DNA of 64,000 bases. Origin: Thermaurantimonas aggregans (GTDB lineage: Bacteria > Bacteroidota > Bacteroidia > Flavobacteriales > Schleiferiaceae). Made by a program: the position numbers and the translations under genes. Numbering within the stretch: the first letter of the stretch is position 1; the number at the start of each line of letters is the position of its first letter. This document shows, piece after piece, positions 17,497-26,405 of this stretch. The stretch is taken from NCBI RefSeq assembly GCF_003851885.1, contig NZ_BHZE01000008.1, forward strand, positions 1-64,000, given 5' to 3'. The notes under the pieces are model-generated. The model did no database searches and was not told the DNA's origin. It saw nothing but the letters and a program-made list of their open reading frames with translations.

Positions 17497-19899
17497 ATGA
17501 ATCACATCACTGGCGAAGCACTTCAGACAGACTTTGAACTAAACAAAACAGAGGTGCTTAACGATTATGCCCTGGCAATAGAATCGCGCGAGGCAAGCCT
17601 CATCGGCCGCCGAGAAGTACTCACCGGCAAGGCCAAATTTGGCATTTTCGGCGACGGAAAAGAAGTAGCCCAGATTGCCTGGGCAAAGGCTTTTAAGCCG
17701 GGAGATTTTCGCTCGGGATATTACCGCGATCAGACGTTTATGATGGCTATCGGAGCCCTAACTACCCAGGAATTTTTCGCCAGTTTATATGCTGATACTG
17801 ATTTAAACAATGAGCCTGCCTCCGGTGGCAGACAGATGAACGGGCACTTCGCCACCCGAAGTCTCGATGAAAACGGCCAGTGGAAAGAGCTGGTAAAAAT
17901 GAAGAATTCGTCGGCCGACATATCGCCTACAGCTTCGCAAATGCCTCGCCTGGTGGGCCTAGCTCAGGCGAGCAAGGTGTATCGCCATATGGGCGAATGG
18001 GGTGAAAAAAACAAATTTTCGAACAACGGAAACGAAATTGCCTGGGGCACAATAGGTAACGCCTCTACAAGCGAAGGGCTTTTTTTCGAAGCTATCAACG
18101 CGGCTGGGGTATTGCAAATACCCATGGTCGTGAGCGTGTGGGACGATGACTACGGCATCTCTGTACACAGCGAATACCAAACGACTAAAGAAAGCATCAG
18201 TGAAATTCTCTCTGGCTTCCAGCGAGGTGAAAAGCCGGGTTATGAAATCTTTGTGGTAAAAGGATGGGACTACCCTGCCCTGATCGATACCTACAAAAAG
18301 GCTGAACACATCGCCCGTACCGAACATGTGCCTGTGCTGATTCACGTAGTGGAAATGACTCAGCCACAGGGGCATTCCACTTCAGGATCGCATGAGCGCT
18401 ACAAGAGCAAGGAACGCCTGGAGTGGGAGCGCGAGTACGACTGCATTCGACAGATGCGCCTCTGGATAGAGCGAAATGGCATAGCTACTCCAGAAGAGCT
18501 CGACGAAATCGAAAAAAACGCTAAAAAAGCCGCCCGCGATGCCAAAAATCGCGCTTGGCAAAACTATCTGACGCCCATCGTAAATGAACGTGCTCACGCC
18601 ATTGGACTACTACAACAATTGGCTGCAGTGTCGGCTGCAGGAGCCGAAATTACCTCGATGAGCGAACAACTCGGCAAGCTCACCGAGCCCCTGCGTCGTG
18701 ACATACTTTCGACTGTGCGCAAGGCACTTCGCCTTACCATTCGCGAAAATTCTCCAGCACGCCAAGCGCTTGAAAGCTGGATAAAAACTTACACCGACAC
18801 GTACCAACGTCGCTACAGCAGCCACCTCTACAGCGAGAGCCCTCTTTCAGCTCTGAACGTAAAGGAAGTAAAGCCGGTGTATTCAGACCAATCGCCCGAA
18901 GTGGACGCGCGTGTGGTACTGCGCGAAAACTTTGACCAATTGCTGGCCAATCGTCCGGAAGTGCTCATCTTCGGCGAAGACAGTGGAAAAATAGGCGATG
19001 TAAACCAAGGCCTTGAAGGACTGCAGGCCAAGCATGGCGAAATGCGTGTAGCCGATACTGGAATTCGCGAGGCAACCATTTTAGGTCAAGGAATTGGATT
19101 GGCCATGCGCGGCTTGCGACCAATAGCCGAGATTCAATACCTCGATTATCTACTCTATGCACTACAAATCATGAGCGATGATCTCGCTACCGTACAGTAC
19201 CGTACGGTAGGTGGGCAGAAGGCTCCCGTAATTGTTCGTACAAGAGGTCACAGGCTTGAGGGCATCTGGCACTCAGGCTCACCCATGGGAGCCATCGTTC
19301 ATTCGATGCGCGGCATTTACATCCTGGTACCACGAAACATGACCAAAGCAGCCGGATTCTACAACACGATGCTCGACAGCGATGATACTGCCCTGATAAT
19401 TGAGTGCCTGAACGGCTATCGCCTCAAAGAGCGCATCCCTGACAACCTTTCTGACATCCGCACCCCAATCGGCGTGGTAGAAACCATACGCGAAGGAAAA
19501 GACGTAACAGTGGTAACCTACGGCTCAAACTGCCGCATAGCGATGGAAGCAGCCGAAGAGCTTACCCGCATTGGCATCGATATAGAAATAATTGACGTAC
19601 AATCGCTCATACCCTTCGATCGAAACCACGACATCGTAAAAAGCCTCCAAAAGACCAACCGAATCATCTTCTTCGACGAAGATGTACCCGGTGGTGCCTC
19701 AGCCTACATGATGCAACAGGTTCTTGAAGTACAAGGCGGCTATCGCTGGCTCGATTCCGCACCTCGCACTCTTACCTCCAAAGATCATAGACCAGCCTAC
19801 GGATCTGACGGAGACTACTTCAGCAAACCATCAGCCGACGACCTCTGCGACCTAGTTATTGAATTGGTGAAAGAAGCTGAACCTTATCGATTTGCATAG
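17497..19899 (+). CDS. 2-oxoacid dehydrogenase E1, fused alpha and beta subunits (branched-chain type)
   Basis: Thiamine-diphosphate E1 that decarboxylates 2-oxoacids and acetylates the lipoyl E2. About residues 1-380 are the E1-alpha half (NGHFATRSL, TIGNASTSEGLFFEAIN, VVSVWDDDYGISVHSEY). A linker is followed by the E1-beta half from about 470 (VLIFGEDSGKIGDVNQGL, RVADTGIREATILGQGIG, TYGSNCRIAMEAAEEL, DEDVPGGASAYM). The 800-residue fusion is common in Bacteroidota and is usually annotated as the 2-oxoisovalerate type; pyruvate or 2-oxoglutarate use cannot be excluded. The frame opens at 17398, but that ATG would overlap aroA; 17497 (MNHITGEALQ) is chosen. No E2 or E3 gene is adjacent. Confidence 0.88.
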   Translation: MNHITGEALQTDFELNKTEVLNDYALAIESREASLIGRREVLTGKAKFGIFGDGKEVAQIAWAKAFKPGDFRSGYYRDQTFMMAIGALTTQEFFASLYADTDLNNEPASGGRQMNGHFATRSLDENGQWKELVKMKNSSADISPTASQMPRLVGLAQASKVYRHMGEWGEKNKFSNNGNEIAWGTIGNASTSEGLFFEAINAAGVLQIPMVVSVWDDDYGISVHSEYQTTKESISEILSGFQRGEKPGYEIFVVKGWDYPALIDTYKKAEHIARTEHVPVLIHVVEMTQPQGHSTSGSHERYKSKERLEWEREYDCIRQMRLWIERNGIATPEELDEIEKNAKKAARDAKNRAWQNYLTPIVNERAHAIGLLQQLAAVSAAGAEITSMSEQLGKLTEPLRRDILSTVRKALRLTIRENSPARQALESWIKTYTDTYQRRYSSHLYSESPLSALNVKEVKPVYSDQSPEVDARVVLRENFDQLLANRPEVLIFGEDSGKIGDVNQGLEGLQAKHGEMRVADTGIREATILGQGIGLAMRGLRPIAEIQYLDYLLYALQIMSDDLATVQYRTVGGQKAPVIVRTRGHRLEGIWHSGSPMGAIVHSMRGIYILVPRNMTKAAGFYNTMLDSDDTALIIECLNGYRLKERIPDNLSDIRTPIGVVETIREGKDVTVVTYGSNCRIAMEAAEELTRIGIDIEIIDVQSLIPFDRNHDIVKSLQKTNRIIFFDEDVPGGASAYMMQQVLEVQGGYRWLDSAPRTLTSKDHRPAYGSDGDYFSKPSADDLCDLVIELVKEAEPYRFA

Positions 19900-19961
19900 T
19901 TCATTATTTTCACGGCATGGTTATTAACCTATGGGAATCTGTTTCTTTGTTAAAAAAGCCT

Positions 19962-21236
19962 ATGGTGCTTAATATCAAGCGATTACTTCTTACGGCCGCT
20001 GTAAAGCTGTTGCTAAGCCAAAGCGTTGCGGCTCAAGAAATTGTATATGAAAACAAAACGTACACCCCAAACGTCAAAACCATATTGCTTCATCCCGTAG
20101 GAAATGAAACGGGCTTCCCCGCAATCAGGCTCAATTCGGGCGATCGACTCATCTTGCGCTTCGACGATATGGACGAAGGAGTTAAAAACTACCAATATAC
20201 CTTTGTACACTGCAATGCCGATTGGACTCCTTCCAGGCTTTCAAAAAATGAGTACCTCAATGGCATGACCGACAATTTCATACAGAATTACGAATTCTCC
20301 TTTAACACCTTTTACCCTTACACCCATTTCTATCTTACATTCCCCAACCAAAACGTTCAATTTAAGATATCAGGCAATTACCTACTGATTGTGTATGAAA
20401 ACAGCATAAATAAACCCGTTTTAACACGCAGATTCATTGTATATGAAGAGGTTACAAACGTCGGAATGGAAGTTCGCCGTCCCACGGACGTTCGCTATAA
20501 CAACACACATCAGGAGGTGGACATCTACCTCAACCACGCCGGCTACATAATTCCTGATCCCTACGTAGATTTAAATCTCACCATACTCCAAAACCAACGC
20601 TGGGACAATGCCCTGACCACCCTTAAACCTCTTTTTGTGCAGCAAGGCCGTATCATTTACAATTATGACAACGGCGAAAACCTCTTTCAGGCCGGCAATG
20701 AGTTTCGAGTTTTCGACATGAAAAATCTACAAGTACTCGGCATCGGAATGATGAAAACCGAACTCGACCAAAACAACTGGAATGTCTATCTCTTCCGCGA
20801 ATCTCCCCGCCGAGCCGACCGCTACGTCTTCTGGCAAGACATCAATGGACAGTATGTCATTCGTCGTCAAAACTCCAGCAACCCACATACCGAGAGCGAT
20901 TACGCATGGGTCGATTTTCAATTGATAGTTCCCACACCCTTTGCCGAAGGTGACATCTTTGTTTGGGGCCAGCTTTCTGATTGGCAACTCCTGCCTGAAT
21001 ACCGCATGAACTACGACTACGAAAAACGCGCCTATACTGCTAAAATCCTACTAAAACAAGGCTATTACAATTACTTGTACGCCCTCCAGACCGACAATGG
21101 TCAGGCTGATCTTATGCCTATCGAAGGCAGCTATTGGGAAACCGAAAACGAATACACCGCCATTTTTTATCACCGCGAGATAGGTATCCGATACGACCGC
21201 GTTATCGGATTTGCCCGACTCTCTTCACGACGCTAA
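19962..21236 (+). CDS. Type IX secretion system plug protein (DUF5103)
   Basis: Matches the DUF5103 family, whose member in Flavobacterium plugs the SprA translocon when it is idle. The 424 residues start with a signal peptide (RLLLTAAVKLLLSQSVAAQE). The N-terminal domain carries FVHCNADWTPSRLSKNEYL and the second domain VDFQLIVPTPFAEGDIFVWGQLSDW, both familiar from this family. It acts on the periplasmic side of the outer membrane. The ATG at 19962 places the signal peptide at the N-terminus; an in-frame ATG at 19917 would add 15 residues. It fits the two T9SS cargo genes in the window. Confidence 0.85.
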   Translation: MVLNIKRLLLTAAVKLLLSQSVAAQEIVYENKTYTPNVKTILLHPVGNETGFPAIRLNSGDRLILRFDDMDEGVKNYQYTFVHCNADWTPSRLSKNEYLNGMTDNFIQNYEFSFNTFYPYTHFYLTFPNQNVQFKISGNYLLIVYENSINKPVLTRRFIVYEEVTNVGMEVRRPTDVRYNNTHQEVDIYLNHAGYIIPDPYVDLNLTILQNQRWDNALTTLKPLFVQQGRIIYNYDNGENLFQAGNEFRVFDMKNLQVLGIGMMKTELDQNNWNVYLFRESPRRADRYVFWQDINGQYVIRRQNSSNPHTESDYAWVDFQLIVPTPFAEGDIFVWGQLSDWQLLPEYRMNYDYEKRAYTAKILLKQGYYNYLYALQTDNGQADLMPIEGSYWETENEYTAIFYHREIGIRYDRVIGFARLSSRR

Positions 21237-21251
21237 TACTTACACTTCACG

Positions 21252-21878
21252 ATGGCAAAATTGCTGCGCATACATCCCGACAATCCTCAACCTCGCCTCA
21301 TCTCCGAGGTTGTCCAAGCCCTACAGGAGGGAGCCGTCATTATATATCCTACCGACACCGTGTACTCATTTGGCTGCGACCTGCGCAAGCAAAAAGCCAT
21401 CGAACACATTGCTCGCCTCAAGAGCATAAAGCCCGAAAAAGCCGATTTTTCCATCATCTTCGACGATCTGAGCCGCCTCTCAGAATTTACCCGTTCTGTC
21501 GATAATCCCACCTACAAGCTCCTTCGCCGGGCATTGCCGGGTCCTTATACCTTCATCCTTGATGCCTCAAACGCCATCCCTCGCTACTTTAAGCACAACA
21601 AAAAAACCGTCGGTATCCGCATTCCCGATCACACCATACCTCGTACCCTTGTGCGCGAACTCGACTTTCCCATTATAGCCAGCAGCGTACACGACGAGGA
21701 AGACGACATCCAGGAATACTTCACCGACCCTGAACTCATTTACGAACGCTACAAAAACGAAGTAGATTACGTCATCGATGGCGGCATTGGTCAGCTCTAT
21801 GCCTCTACTGTGATCGACCTAACCGGAGGCCAGCCAGAGGTATTACGCGAAGGCATTGGCCCCCTCGACATCCTTTGA
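21252..21878 (+). CDS. Sua5/YciO/YrdC family protein (threonylcarbamoyl-AMP synthase type)
   Basis: A 208-residue YrdC-fold protein. This family makes threonylcarbamoyl-AMP from Thr, bicarbonate and ATP for the t6A base of tRNAs reading ANN codons. The KxR...SxN-type signature region is present as IIYPTDTVYSFGCDL, followed by LLRRALPGPYTFIL, TVGIRIPDH and PIIASSVHDEEDD. Length and sequence look closest to YciO, whose activity is less clear than that of YrdC. It follows the plug gene by 15 bases. The GC-rich element copy 2 lies right after its stop. Confidence 0.85.
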   Translation: MAKLLRIHPDNPQPRLISEVVQALQEGAVIIYPTDTVYSFGCDLRKQKAIEHIARLKSIKPEKADFSIIFDDLSRLSEFTRSVDNPTYKLLRRALPGPYTFILDASNAIPRYFKHNKKTVGIRIPDHTIPRTLVRELDFPIIASSVHDEEDDIQEYFTDPELIYERYKNEVDYVIDGGIGQLYASTVIDLTGGQPEVLREGIGPLDIL

Positions 21879-21898
21879 CATTACTCCTTTTTTCAAAC

Positions 21899-22056
21899 AG
21901 TTTTTTATCTAGGTGTGCTCTTCTTCAAGGCTCAGTTTGCACTTTCGCCGAGGTCAGGTTTATCCAACCAAATCAGCTCTTGCTGATATCGTCTGTGACT
22001 TTCCGCTCATATTCGCTACTATCCCTCACGCGGCAGCGGCCTCCATCCACTATTTA
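21899..22056 (+). repeat. GC-rich structured intergenic element, copy 2
   Basis: Shares the 41-base core with copy 1 (22005-22045, plus-strand sense, 39 of 41 identical, differing only in two purine changes). The rest is diverged and less GC-rich but contains a perfect hairpin atcagc-tctt-gctgat at 21972-21987. As in copy 1, the core is read in the sense of the gene immediately upstream. It lies between the YciO-type gene and tRNA-Ser. Confidence 0.6.
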
Positions 22057-22172
22057 AAACTTTAACTTTAACTACAACTAAAACTTTTTCTGCACCAATC
22101 TGTGAGTTCTGCCGGAGTTTTTCACACTTTTTACGCTGTTAAACAATCAAAAACAAAAGTTTTACACAAATA

Positions 22173-22203
22173 TTGGTACAAACCGAACAGACGCGTACAT
22201 TTG
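22173..22203 (+). promoter_or_regulatory. Promoter of tRNA-Ser
   Basis: TTG at 22173-22175 and TACATTTG at 22196-22203 are 20 bases apart, which fits the Bacteroidota TTG / TAnnTTTG layout. The tRNA starts 34 bases after the -7 box. Confidence 0.65.
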
Positions 22204-22236
22204 CAGCTCGTTTTTGACAGCGTTCTTTATACGATT

Positions 22237-22323
22237 GGTGAGGTGGGTGAGAGGCTTAAACCAACAGTTTGCTAAACTGTCGTACCCGATAGGGTACCGG
22301 GGGTTCGAATCCCCCCCTCACCG
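22237..22323 (+). tRNA. tRNA-Ser (anticodon GCU)
   Basis: An 87-base class II tRNA. The acceptor stem GGTGAGG pairs with CCTCACC at 22316-22322, with discriminator G at 22323 as expected for serine. The anticodon arm acagt-ttgctaa-actgt places GCT at 22271-22273. A long variable arm (gtaccc...gggtac) follows, and the T arm is ggggg-ttcgaat-ccccc. No CCA is encoded, so the CCA-adding enzyme gene just downstream on the opposite strand would have to complete it. Confidence 0.95.
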
Positions 22324-22338
22324 CTTTGGTTTTCTTTC

Positions 22339-23763
22339 TTAAATTTTGGAAATTTCCTGTTTTTGAATTTCTGAGTATTTCTCTTTCAAAAAGCGTTCAG
22401 CAGCTTCTTTATCGTTCGGTATCAATCCATCTAAAATCGCGTCTTTTAGGCTGTCTTTGAGAATTCCCACAATTTTAGAAGGCTTAAGGCCAAACATTTG
22501 CATGATGTCGTCGCCCGAAAGAGGTGGCTGCCAGTTGCGCAAGCGATCTTTTTCTTCGATTTCAAAAAATTTCTGTCGAAGCTGTGCGTAGTTGTCGAGG
22601 AACTTTTGTTTTTTGATCGGATTCTTGGTGGTTATATCCGACTCACATAAGATCATCAAGTCGTCGATGTCTTCCCCAGCCTCAAAAAGCAGTCGTCTTA
22701 TGGCCGAGTCGGTAGTATTATCCAAAGTAAGTGCGGCAGGTCTTGAGCTCAGTGCCACGAGCTTTTGAACATACGAAAGCGGTTGTCCGAGTGGCCACTT
22801 CATTCGCTCAAAGATTTTTTTGACCATTCGGCTACCCACCAATTCATGTCCATGAAAGGTCCACCCTAGCTCCGGATCGAGCTTTTTTGTCACTGGTTTT
22901 CCTATATCGTGTAGTAAGGCAGCATAGCGAAGCCATAGATTGGTGGAGCGCTTTGCCACGTTGTCCACCACCTCAAGCGTGTGGTAGAAGTTTTCTTTGT
23001 GATTATGGCCATCTACCTCATCTACCCCGTGCAGCGCATGTACCTCAGGCAAGATGAGTTTCATCAATCCGGTTTCAAACATCAGTGCCAAACCCACAGA
23101 TGGCCTGGGAGCTAGCATGATTTTGTGAAGCTCATCGCTTATGCGCTCGCGCGACACAATTTTGATTCGGTGTGCCTGTGTCTGTATGCCTTCAAATGTC
23201 TTGGGATCTATCTTAAACTGCAATTGAGCCGCAAAGCGCACTGCACGCATCATGCGCAGCGGATCATCAGAAAAAGTCAACTCCGGATCTAAAGGCGTTT
23301 TAATAATGCCAAGGCTCAAATGAGCAATCCCTCCAAACGGATCTACCAATTGCCCTCTGTTTTCACCATTTAGCGCTATTGCAAGGGCATTAATGGTAAA
23401 ATCACGGCGATTCTGATCATCTTGCAACGTTCCTTCCTCCACAATCGGCTTACGCGAATCTCGGCTGTACGATTCTTTTCGAGCTCCTACAAATTCGACT
23501 TGAAGGTTTCGGAAGGGAACCATCGCCGTTCCAAAATTTTTAAAAACCACCAAATCGTCAGAGCGGCCAATAGCTGTCGCAAAACGCTCAGCCAAAGCTA
23601 TTCCGCTCCCCACACACACTATGTCAATGTCAGATGGCAGTGGCCTTTTGAGTAAAAAATCTCTCACATATCCACCTATTACATATGCAGGTACTCGCAA
23701 TTCGTCTGCGCATTTAGCCACAATGTCAAATACTTCAAGCTCTATGGCATCGCTTAAATCCAT
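22339..23763 (-). CDS. cca: CCA-adding tRNA nucleotidyltransferase with HD domain
   Basis: Adds or repairs the 3' CCA of tRNAs with CTP and ATP, without a template. The 474 residues start with the class II nucleotidyltransferase head (YVIGGYVRDFLLKRPLPSDIDIV with the metal-binding DxD), then RRDFTINALAIAL and the RMMRAVRFAAQL motif. An HD domain follows (RYAALLHDIGKP, FHGHELVGS). It is convergent with the tRNA-Ser gene, which lacks an encoded CCA. The HD domain may give phosphatase or phosphodiesterase repair activity, as in other HD-bearing family members. Confidence 0.93.
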   Translation of the reverse strand: MDLSDAIELEVFDIVAKCADELRVPAYVIGGYVRDFLLKRPLPSDIDIVCVGSGIALAERFATAIGRSDDLVVFKNFGTAMVPFRNLQVEFVGARKESYSRDSRKPIVEEGTLQDDQNRRDFTINALAIALNGENRGQLVDPFGGIAHLSLGIIKTPLDPELTFSDDPLRMMRAVRFAAQLQFKIDPKTFEGIQTQAHRIKIVSRERISDELHKIMLAPRPSVGLALMFETGLMKLILPEVHALHGVDEVDGHNHKENFYHTLEVVDNVAKRSTNLWLRYAALLHDIGKPVTKKLDPELGWTFHGHELVGSRMVKKIFERMKWPLGQPLSYVQKLVALSSRPAALTLDNTTDSAIRRLLFEAGEDIDDLMILCESDITTKNPIKKQKFLDNYAQLRQKFFEIEEKDRLRNWQPPLSGDDIMQMFGLKPSKIVGILKDSLKDAILDGLIPNDKEAAERFLKEKYSEIQKQEISKI

Positions 23764-23897
23764 CTGTAATATTTAACCTCGCAAAAATACAGCCCCTCTA
23801 CCAAGTAGCTTCTTCCACTACTCTGCTCCGATTTCATGCAAATGAAGTATCGCTGAAATTATTTGTTGCACTGACATTTGATAAAAATCAAATCAAT

Positions 23898-24569
23898 ATG
23901 CGAATCTTCTTCGCTGCAGTTCTCAGCGTCATCGCCTACCATGCTGTAAATGCTCAGTCAGCAAATCTGCCAAAGTTTGAAACAGGAAGTCGCAAAAAGT
24001 GCTTTGTGTATAATCCTTCCGCTGGCGATTCACTGATTTACGAGGTTCAGACTGATGCTGGCGAAACATATCTATTTAAAATCTTTTTAAAACAGTATGA
24101 CCCCTTTGATGAAAATTCCGATCAATACTGTACTGTAATGGATTGGATATCTACATCTTCCAAAGGTGGTAAGGGAAGCATTTACGTCTCATGCAATGCA
24201 CTGAGCGATGCCGATAAATATGTTAACTTCTTTTTCCCAGGCATCACAATGTTGAAATCTAATATGTCTGCCATATTTCTCTCCCGAAAGTCATACCACG
24301 AGCGATCAGAACAAACTATTTACATTGATCAAAAACCCGTTACACTTTTCGAATTATTTGGAAATCCCGCCATGGATGTAACAGTGAGAAACAAAAAAAA
24401 GAAATACACGCTAGAGGCTTACAAACTCGTTGACAACGAAAGTTTTAATTACATTGATCCTTCGTATGCTTCGCATCATGAGATATGGGTGCAAGCTAAC
24501 TCGCGCAGCCCACTAATTGTGTACATGAAGCTGCCCCAATTTACCCTTACCTTAAAAGAAATCAAGTGA
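23898..24569 (+). CDS. Exported protein of unknown function
   Basis: Unrecognised 223-residue protein. It has a signal peptide (RIFFAAVLSVIAYHAVNAQ) and then a soluble, beta-rich body (for example DSLIYEVQTDAGETYLFKIFLKQYD) that vaguely recalls periplasmic DUF3108-type folds; I do not claim that family. Its TGA overlaps the GTG start of the next gene, so translation is coupled. First of three small envelope genes in a row. Confidence 0.65.
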   Translation: MRIFFAAVLSVIAYHAVNAQSANLPKFETGSRKKCFVYNPSAGDSLIYEVQTDAGETYLFKIFLKQYDPFDENSDQYCTVMDWISTSSKGGKGSIYVSCNALSDADKYVNFFFPGITMLKSNMSAIFLSRKSYHERSEQTIYIDQKPVTLFELFGNPAMDVTVRNKKKKYTLEAYKLVDNESFNYIDPSYASHHEIWVQANSRSPLIVYMKLPQFTLTLKEIK

Positions 24570-25165
24570 AAAAGCTGTCTTTAATCATTGCAACTATTTG
24601 GCTAACAACCTCTTGCAACAAATATCGAGAAAGTCAATATCAATGTGGCATTCTTCAACTTACACTTCCGGAGGGCTGGTCATTTGATTTTGTAAACAAT
24701 GATTTTACCACTTTATCTATGGTTGATAGCTCCTGGAGCTTCTCTCCCAAATCATGGTCAGGAAACCGTGCTACAGGACAGGATGCCGGAGCAGAACTCT
24801 TCGTACTGATCGGAGATCTCAATACCAACAGCGCCCTGAAAAATTTAACTCAGACTTCTGAAACTTTTGAACGCGATCTTTTAGAACTGTTTTTCGACGA
24901 ATATTCCAATCAATACGATGAAAATTTACTGGAACACCTGAGTGAACCTAAAGAAGTAAAATATTCCTCAGGAACATGGTATGTTTTTTCTAAAAAACAA
25001 CAAAATACTTTTGAGGAAAAACCAAATGATTACTTGCTACAGTTATACATAAAGACTTTTGATGAAAAAGTGTATATGATTTTCATAAAAGATTTTGAAA
25101 AAAACTTCGAAATCAATCGAGAAAAATATTTCGATAAAATTTTAAATGCAATTAAGTTCGTTTAG
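24566..25165 (+). CDS. Putative lipoprotein of unknown function
   Basis: 199 residues beginning with a lipoprotein signal (LIIATIWLTTSCNK), where Cys17 would be lipidated. The start is GTG, inside a GTGA overlap with the previous gene. The body has no motif I recognise; it contains LPEGWSFDF, as in proteins related to PsbP/DUF-type stress factors, but that is too weak for a call. The next gene begins one base after its stop. Confidence 0.6.
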   Translation: MKKLSLIIATIWLTTSCNKYRESQYQCGILQLTLPEGWSFDFVNNDFTTLSMVDSSWSFSPKSWSGNRATGQDAGAELFVLIGDLNTNSALKNLTQTSETFERDLLELFFDEYSNQYDENLLEHLSEPKEVKYSSGTWYVFSKKQQNTFEEKPNDYLLQLYIKTFDEKVYMIFIKDFEKNFEINREKYFDKILNAIKFV

Positions 25166-25166
25166 T

Positions 25167-25898
25167 ATGAAAGATATCTTGTTATTTTTTCTACTACTTA
25201 ATGTCAACCTATATGCTCAATTAAGTGTGAATGCAGTAGGTAGTTATGTCTTTGGTACCGCTACATCTCGTTCTTTCGGTAGGTTTGCAGATATGATAAA
25301 TGAAAATCCAGATGTAACAGATAAGTTGGGAAATTTTTGGTTTGCGCATGGCTTTGAAGTAGGGATAGAAATTCCTAATTTAGGCACAGTTTTACCCTTT
25401 AATTTTCACTACAGAAGACTTACATCTCATACAAGCTACTCCACTAATTCTGATGGAAAAGTCAATTTTGATTTAACGCTGAATCAATATTTAATTCCAA
25501 TGATATTTGGAGGTGGTTTGGGTAGCAATTCTTCTATATTTTTACATGTGCCAATGGGATACAGCGCTTCTAGAATTGTACATACCGTTCAAAACACTCC
25601 TTCATTCAGAAGAGAATACTCTGGAGGTTATCCCGTTATGGGGATCGGGTTTTCGTTTTATACAGGAATACAACGACGCCTTGGTTTTTATTTTAAAATG
25701 TTCTGGATGGGACACATGATCCCCATCAAGGAGCTAAAAACAGAATTATTTGACGATTCTTTCTACGATGATCCGGATGCTGAACTTGATGACTATTACC
25801 TCAACTATATCTATAAAGGCAGAAACGAACACGTGCGTGCCGATTTTCGAGGTCTTACAATTAATCTCGGATTGGTGTATAGCCTATATCGTGATTAG
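25167..25898 (+). CDS. Probable outer-membrane beta-barrel protein
   Basis: Unrecognised 243-residue protein with a signal peptide (KDILLFFLLLNVNLYAQ) and barrel-like strands (LPFNFHYRRLTSH, IGFSFYTGIQRRLGFYFKMFWMG). An acidic insert (DDPDAELDDYY) probably forms an outer loop. The ATG at 25167 is one base after the upstream stop and puts the signal peptide first; an in-frame ATG at 25146 would overlap the neighbour. With the two genes before it, it may form a small envelope complex; that is inference. Confidence 0.6.
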   Translation: MKDILLFFLLLNVNLYAQLSVNAVGSYVFGTATSRSFGRFADMINENPDVTDKLGNFWFAHGFEVGIEIPNLGTVLPFNFHYRRLTSHTSYSTNSDGKVNFDLTLNQYLIPMIFGGGLGSNSSIFLHVPMGYSASRIVHTVQNTPSFRREYSGGYPVMGIGFSFYTGIQRRLGFYFKMFWMGHMIPIKELKTELFDDSFYDDPDAELDDYYLNYIYKGRNEHVRADFRGLTINLGLVYSLYRD

Positions 25899-25908
25899 GT
25901 AAACATAC

Positions 25909-26340
25909 TTACGCCATTGAGGCGTTGCATTTGCTGCAAAGGCCATACACCAGGCAAACCATCTGCTCATTCTTAAAACCGGGCGGAAGCACTATCTTAG
26001 GCAAATCAATATCAGATAAACAAACCATTGAGTTGCAAACTCTACAGCTAAAATGAGGGTGCAGTTTATGACTTTGACCTTCTGCGGTCTTGAGCATGTA
26101 CTTCACCGCCCCGGTAGCATCACGTAATTTTTCCACTAATCCAGCCTCCTCCAGATCAATCAATGCTCTGTACAGGGTAACCCTATGGCCCGTAAAATCT
26201 TCTGACTGAGATAAGTCGGAATAAGATATTCCGCTTTCATTGTCCATAATCTTCTGCAGCAGCACCTTGCGCCATTTGGTTACCTTCAAATTAGCCTTTC
26301 TAAGCAAGTCTTCAGCTGAAAGATTTTCTAAATGCATCAT
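25909..26340 (-). CDS. Fur-family metal-responsive repressor (Zur-like)
   Basis: 143-residue winged-helix regulator. The DNA-binding part is LLRKANLKVTKWRKVLLQKIM...GHRVTLYRALIDLEEAGLV, the Fur-family helix-turn-helix. The C-terminal half has HPHFSCRVCNSMVCL and a second CxxC (GLCSKCNA), giving the structural zinc site. It is divergent from a His-rich lipoprotein gene, and a palindrome lies between them, which suggests zinc or another divalent metal as effector. Zur is favoured over Fur or PerR by the neighbour only. Confidence 0.8.
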   Translation of the reverse strand: MMHLENLSAEDLLRKANLKVTKWRKVLLQKIMDNESGISYSDLSQSEDFTGHRVTLYRALIDLEEAGLVEKLRDATGAVKYMLKTAEGQSHKLHPHFSCRVCNSMVCLSDIDLPKIVLPPGFKNEQMVCLVYGLCSKCNASMA

Positions 26341-26363
26341 TGTTACATTTAAAGAAACGCATT

Positions 26364-26371
26364 TATATTTG
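26364..26371 (+). promoter_or_regulatory. Promoter of the His-rich lipoprotein gene
   Basis: TTG at 26340-26342 and TATATTTG at 26364-26371 are 21 bases apart, a good Bacteroidota promoter. The -7 box overlaps the palindrome at 26370-26384, so repressor binding would block RNA polymerase. Confidence 0.6.
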
Positions 26372-26384
26372 CATCACTGTTGCA
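26370..26384. promoter_or_regulatory. Candidate Fur/Zur operator
   Basis: tgcatcactgttgca is a 15-base palindrome with six of seven pairs matching (ideal form TGCAACA-N-TGTTGCA). It lies between the divergent Fur-family gene and the His-rich lipoprotein gene and overlaps the -7 box of the latter. This is the expected place for a metal-responsive operator. Confidence 0.55.
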
Positions 26385-26405
26385 TATAACTTTTAAAACA
26401 AAAGT

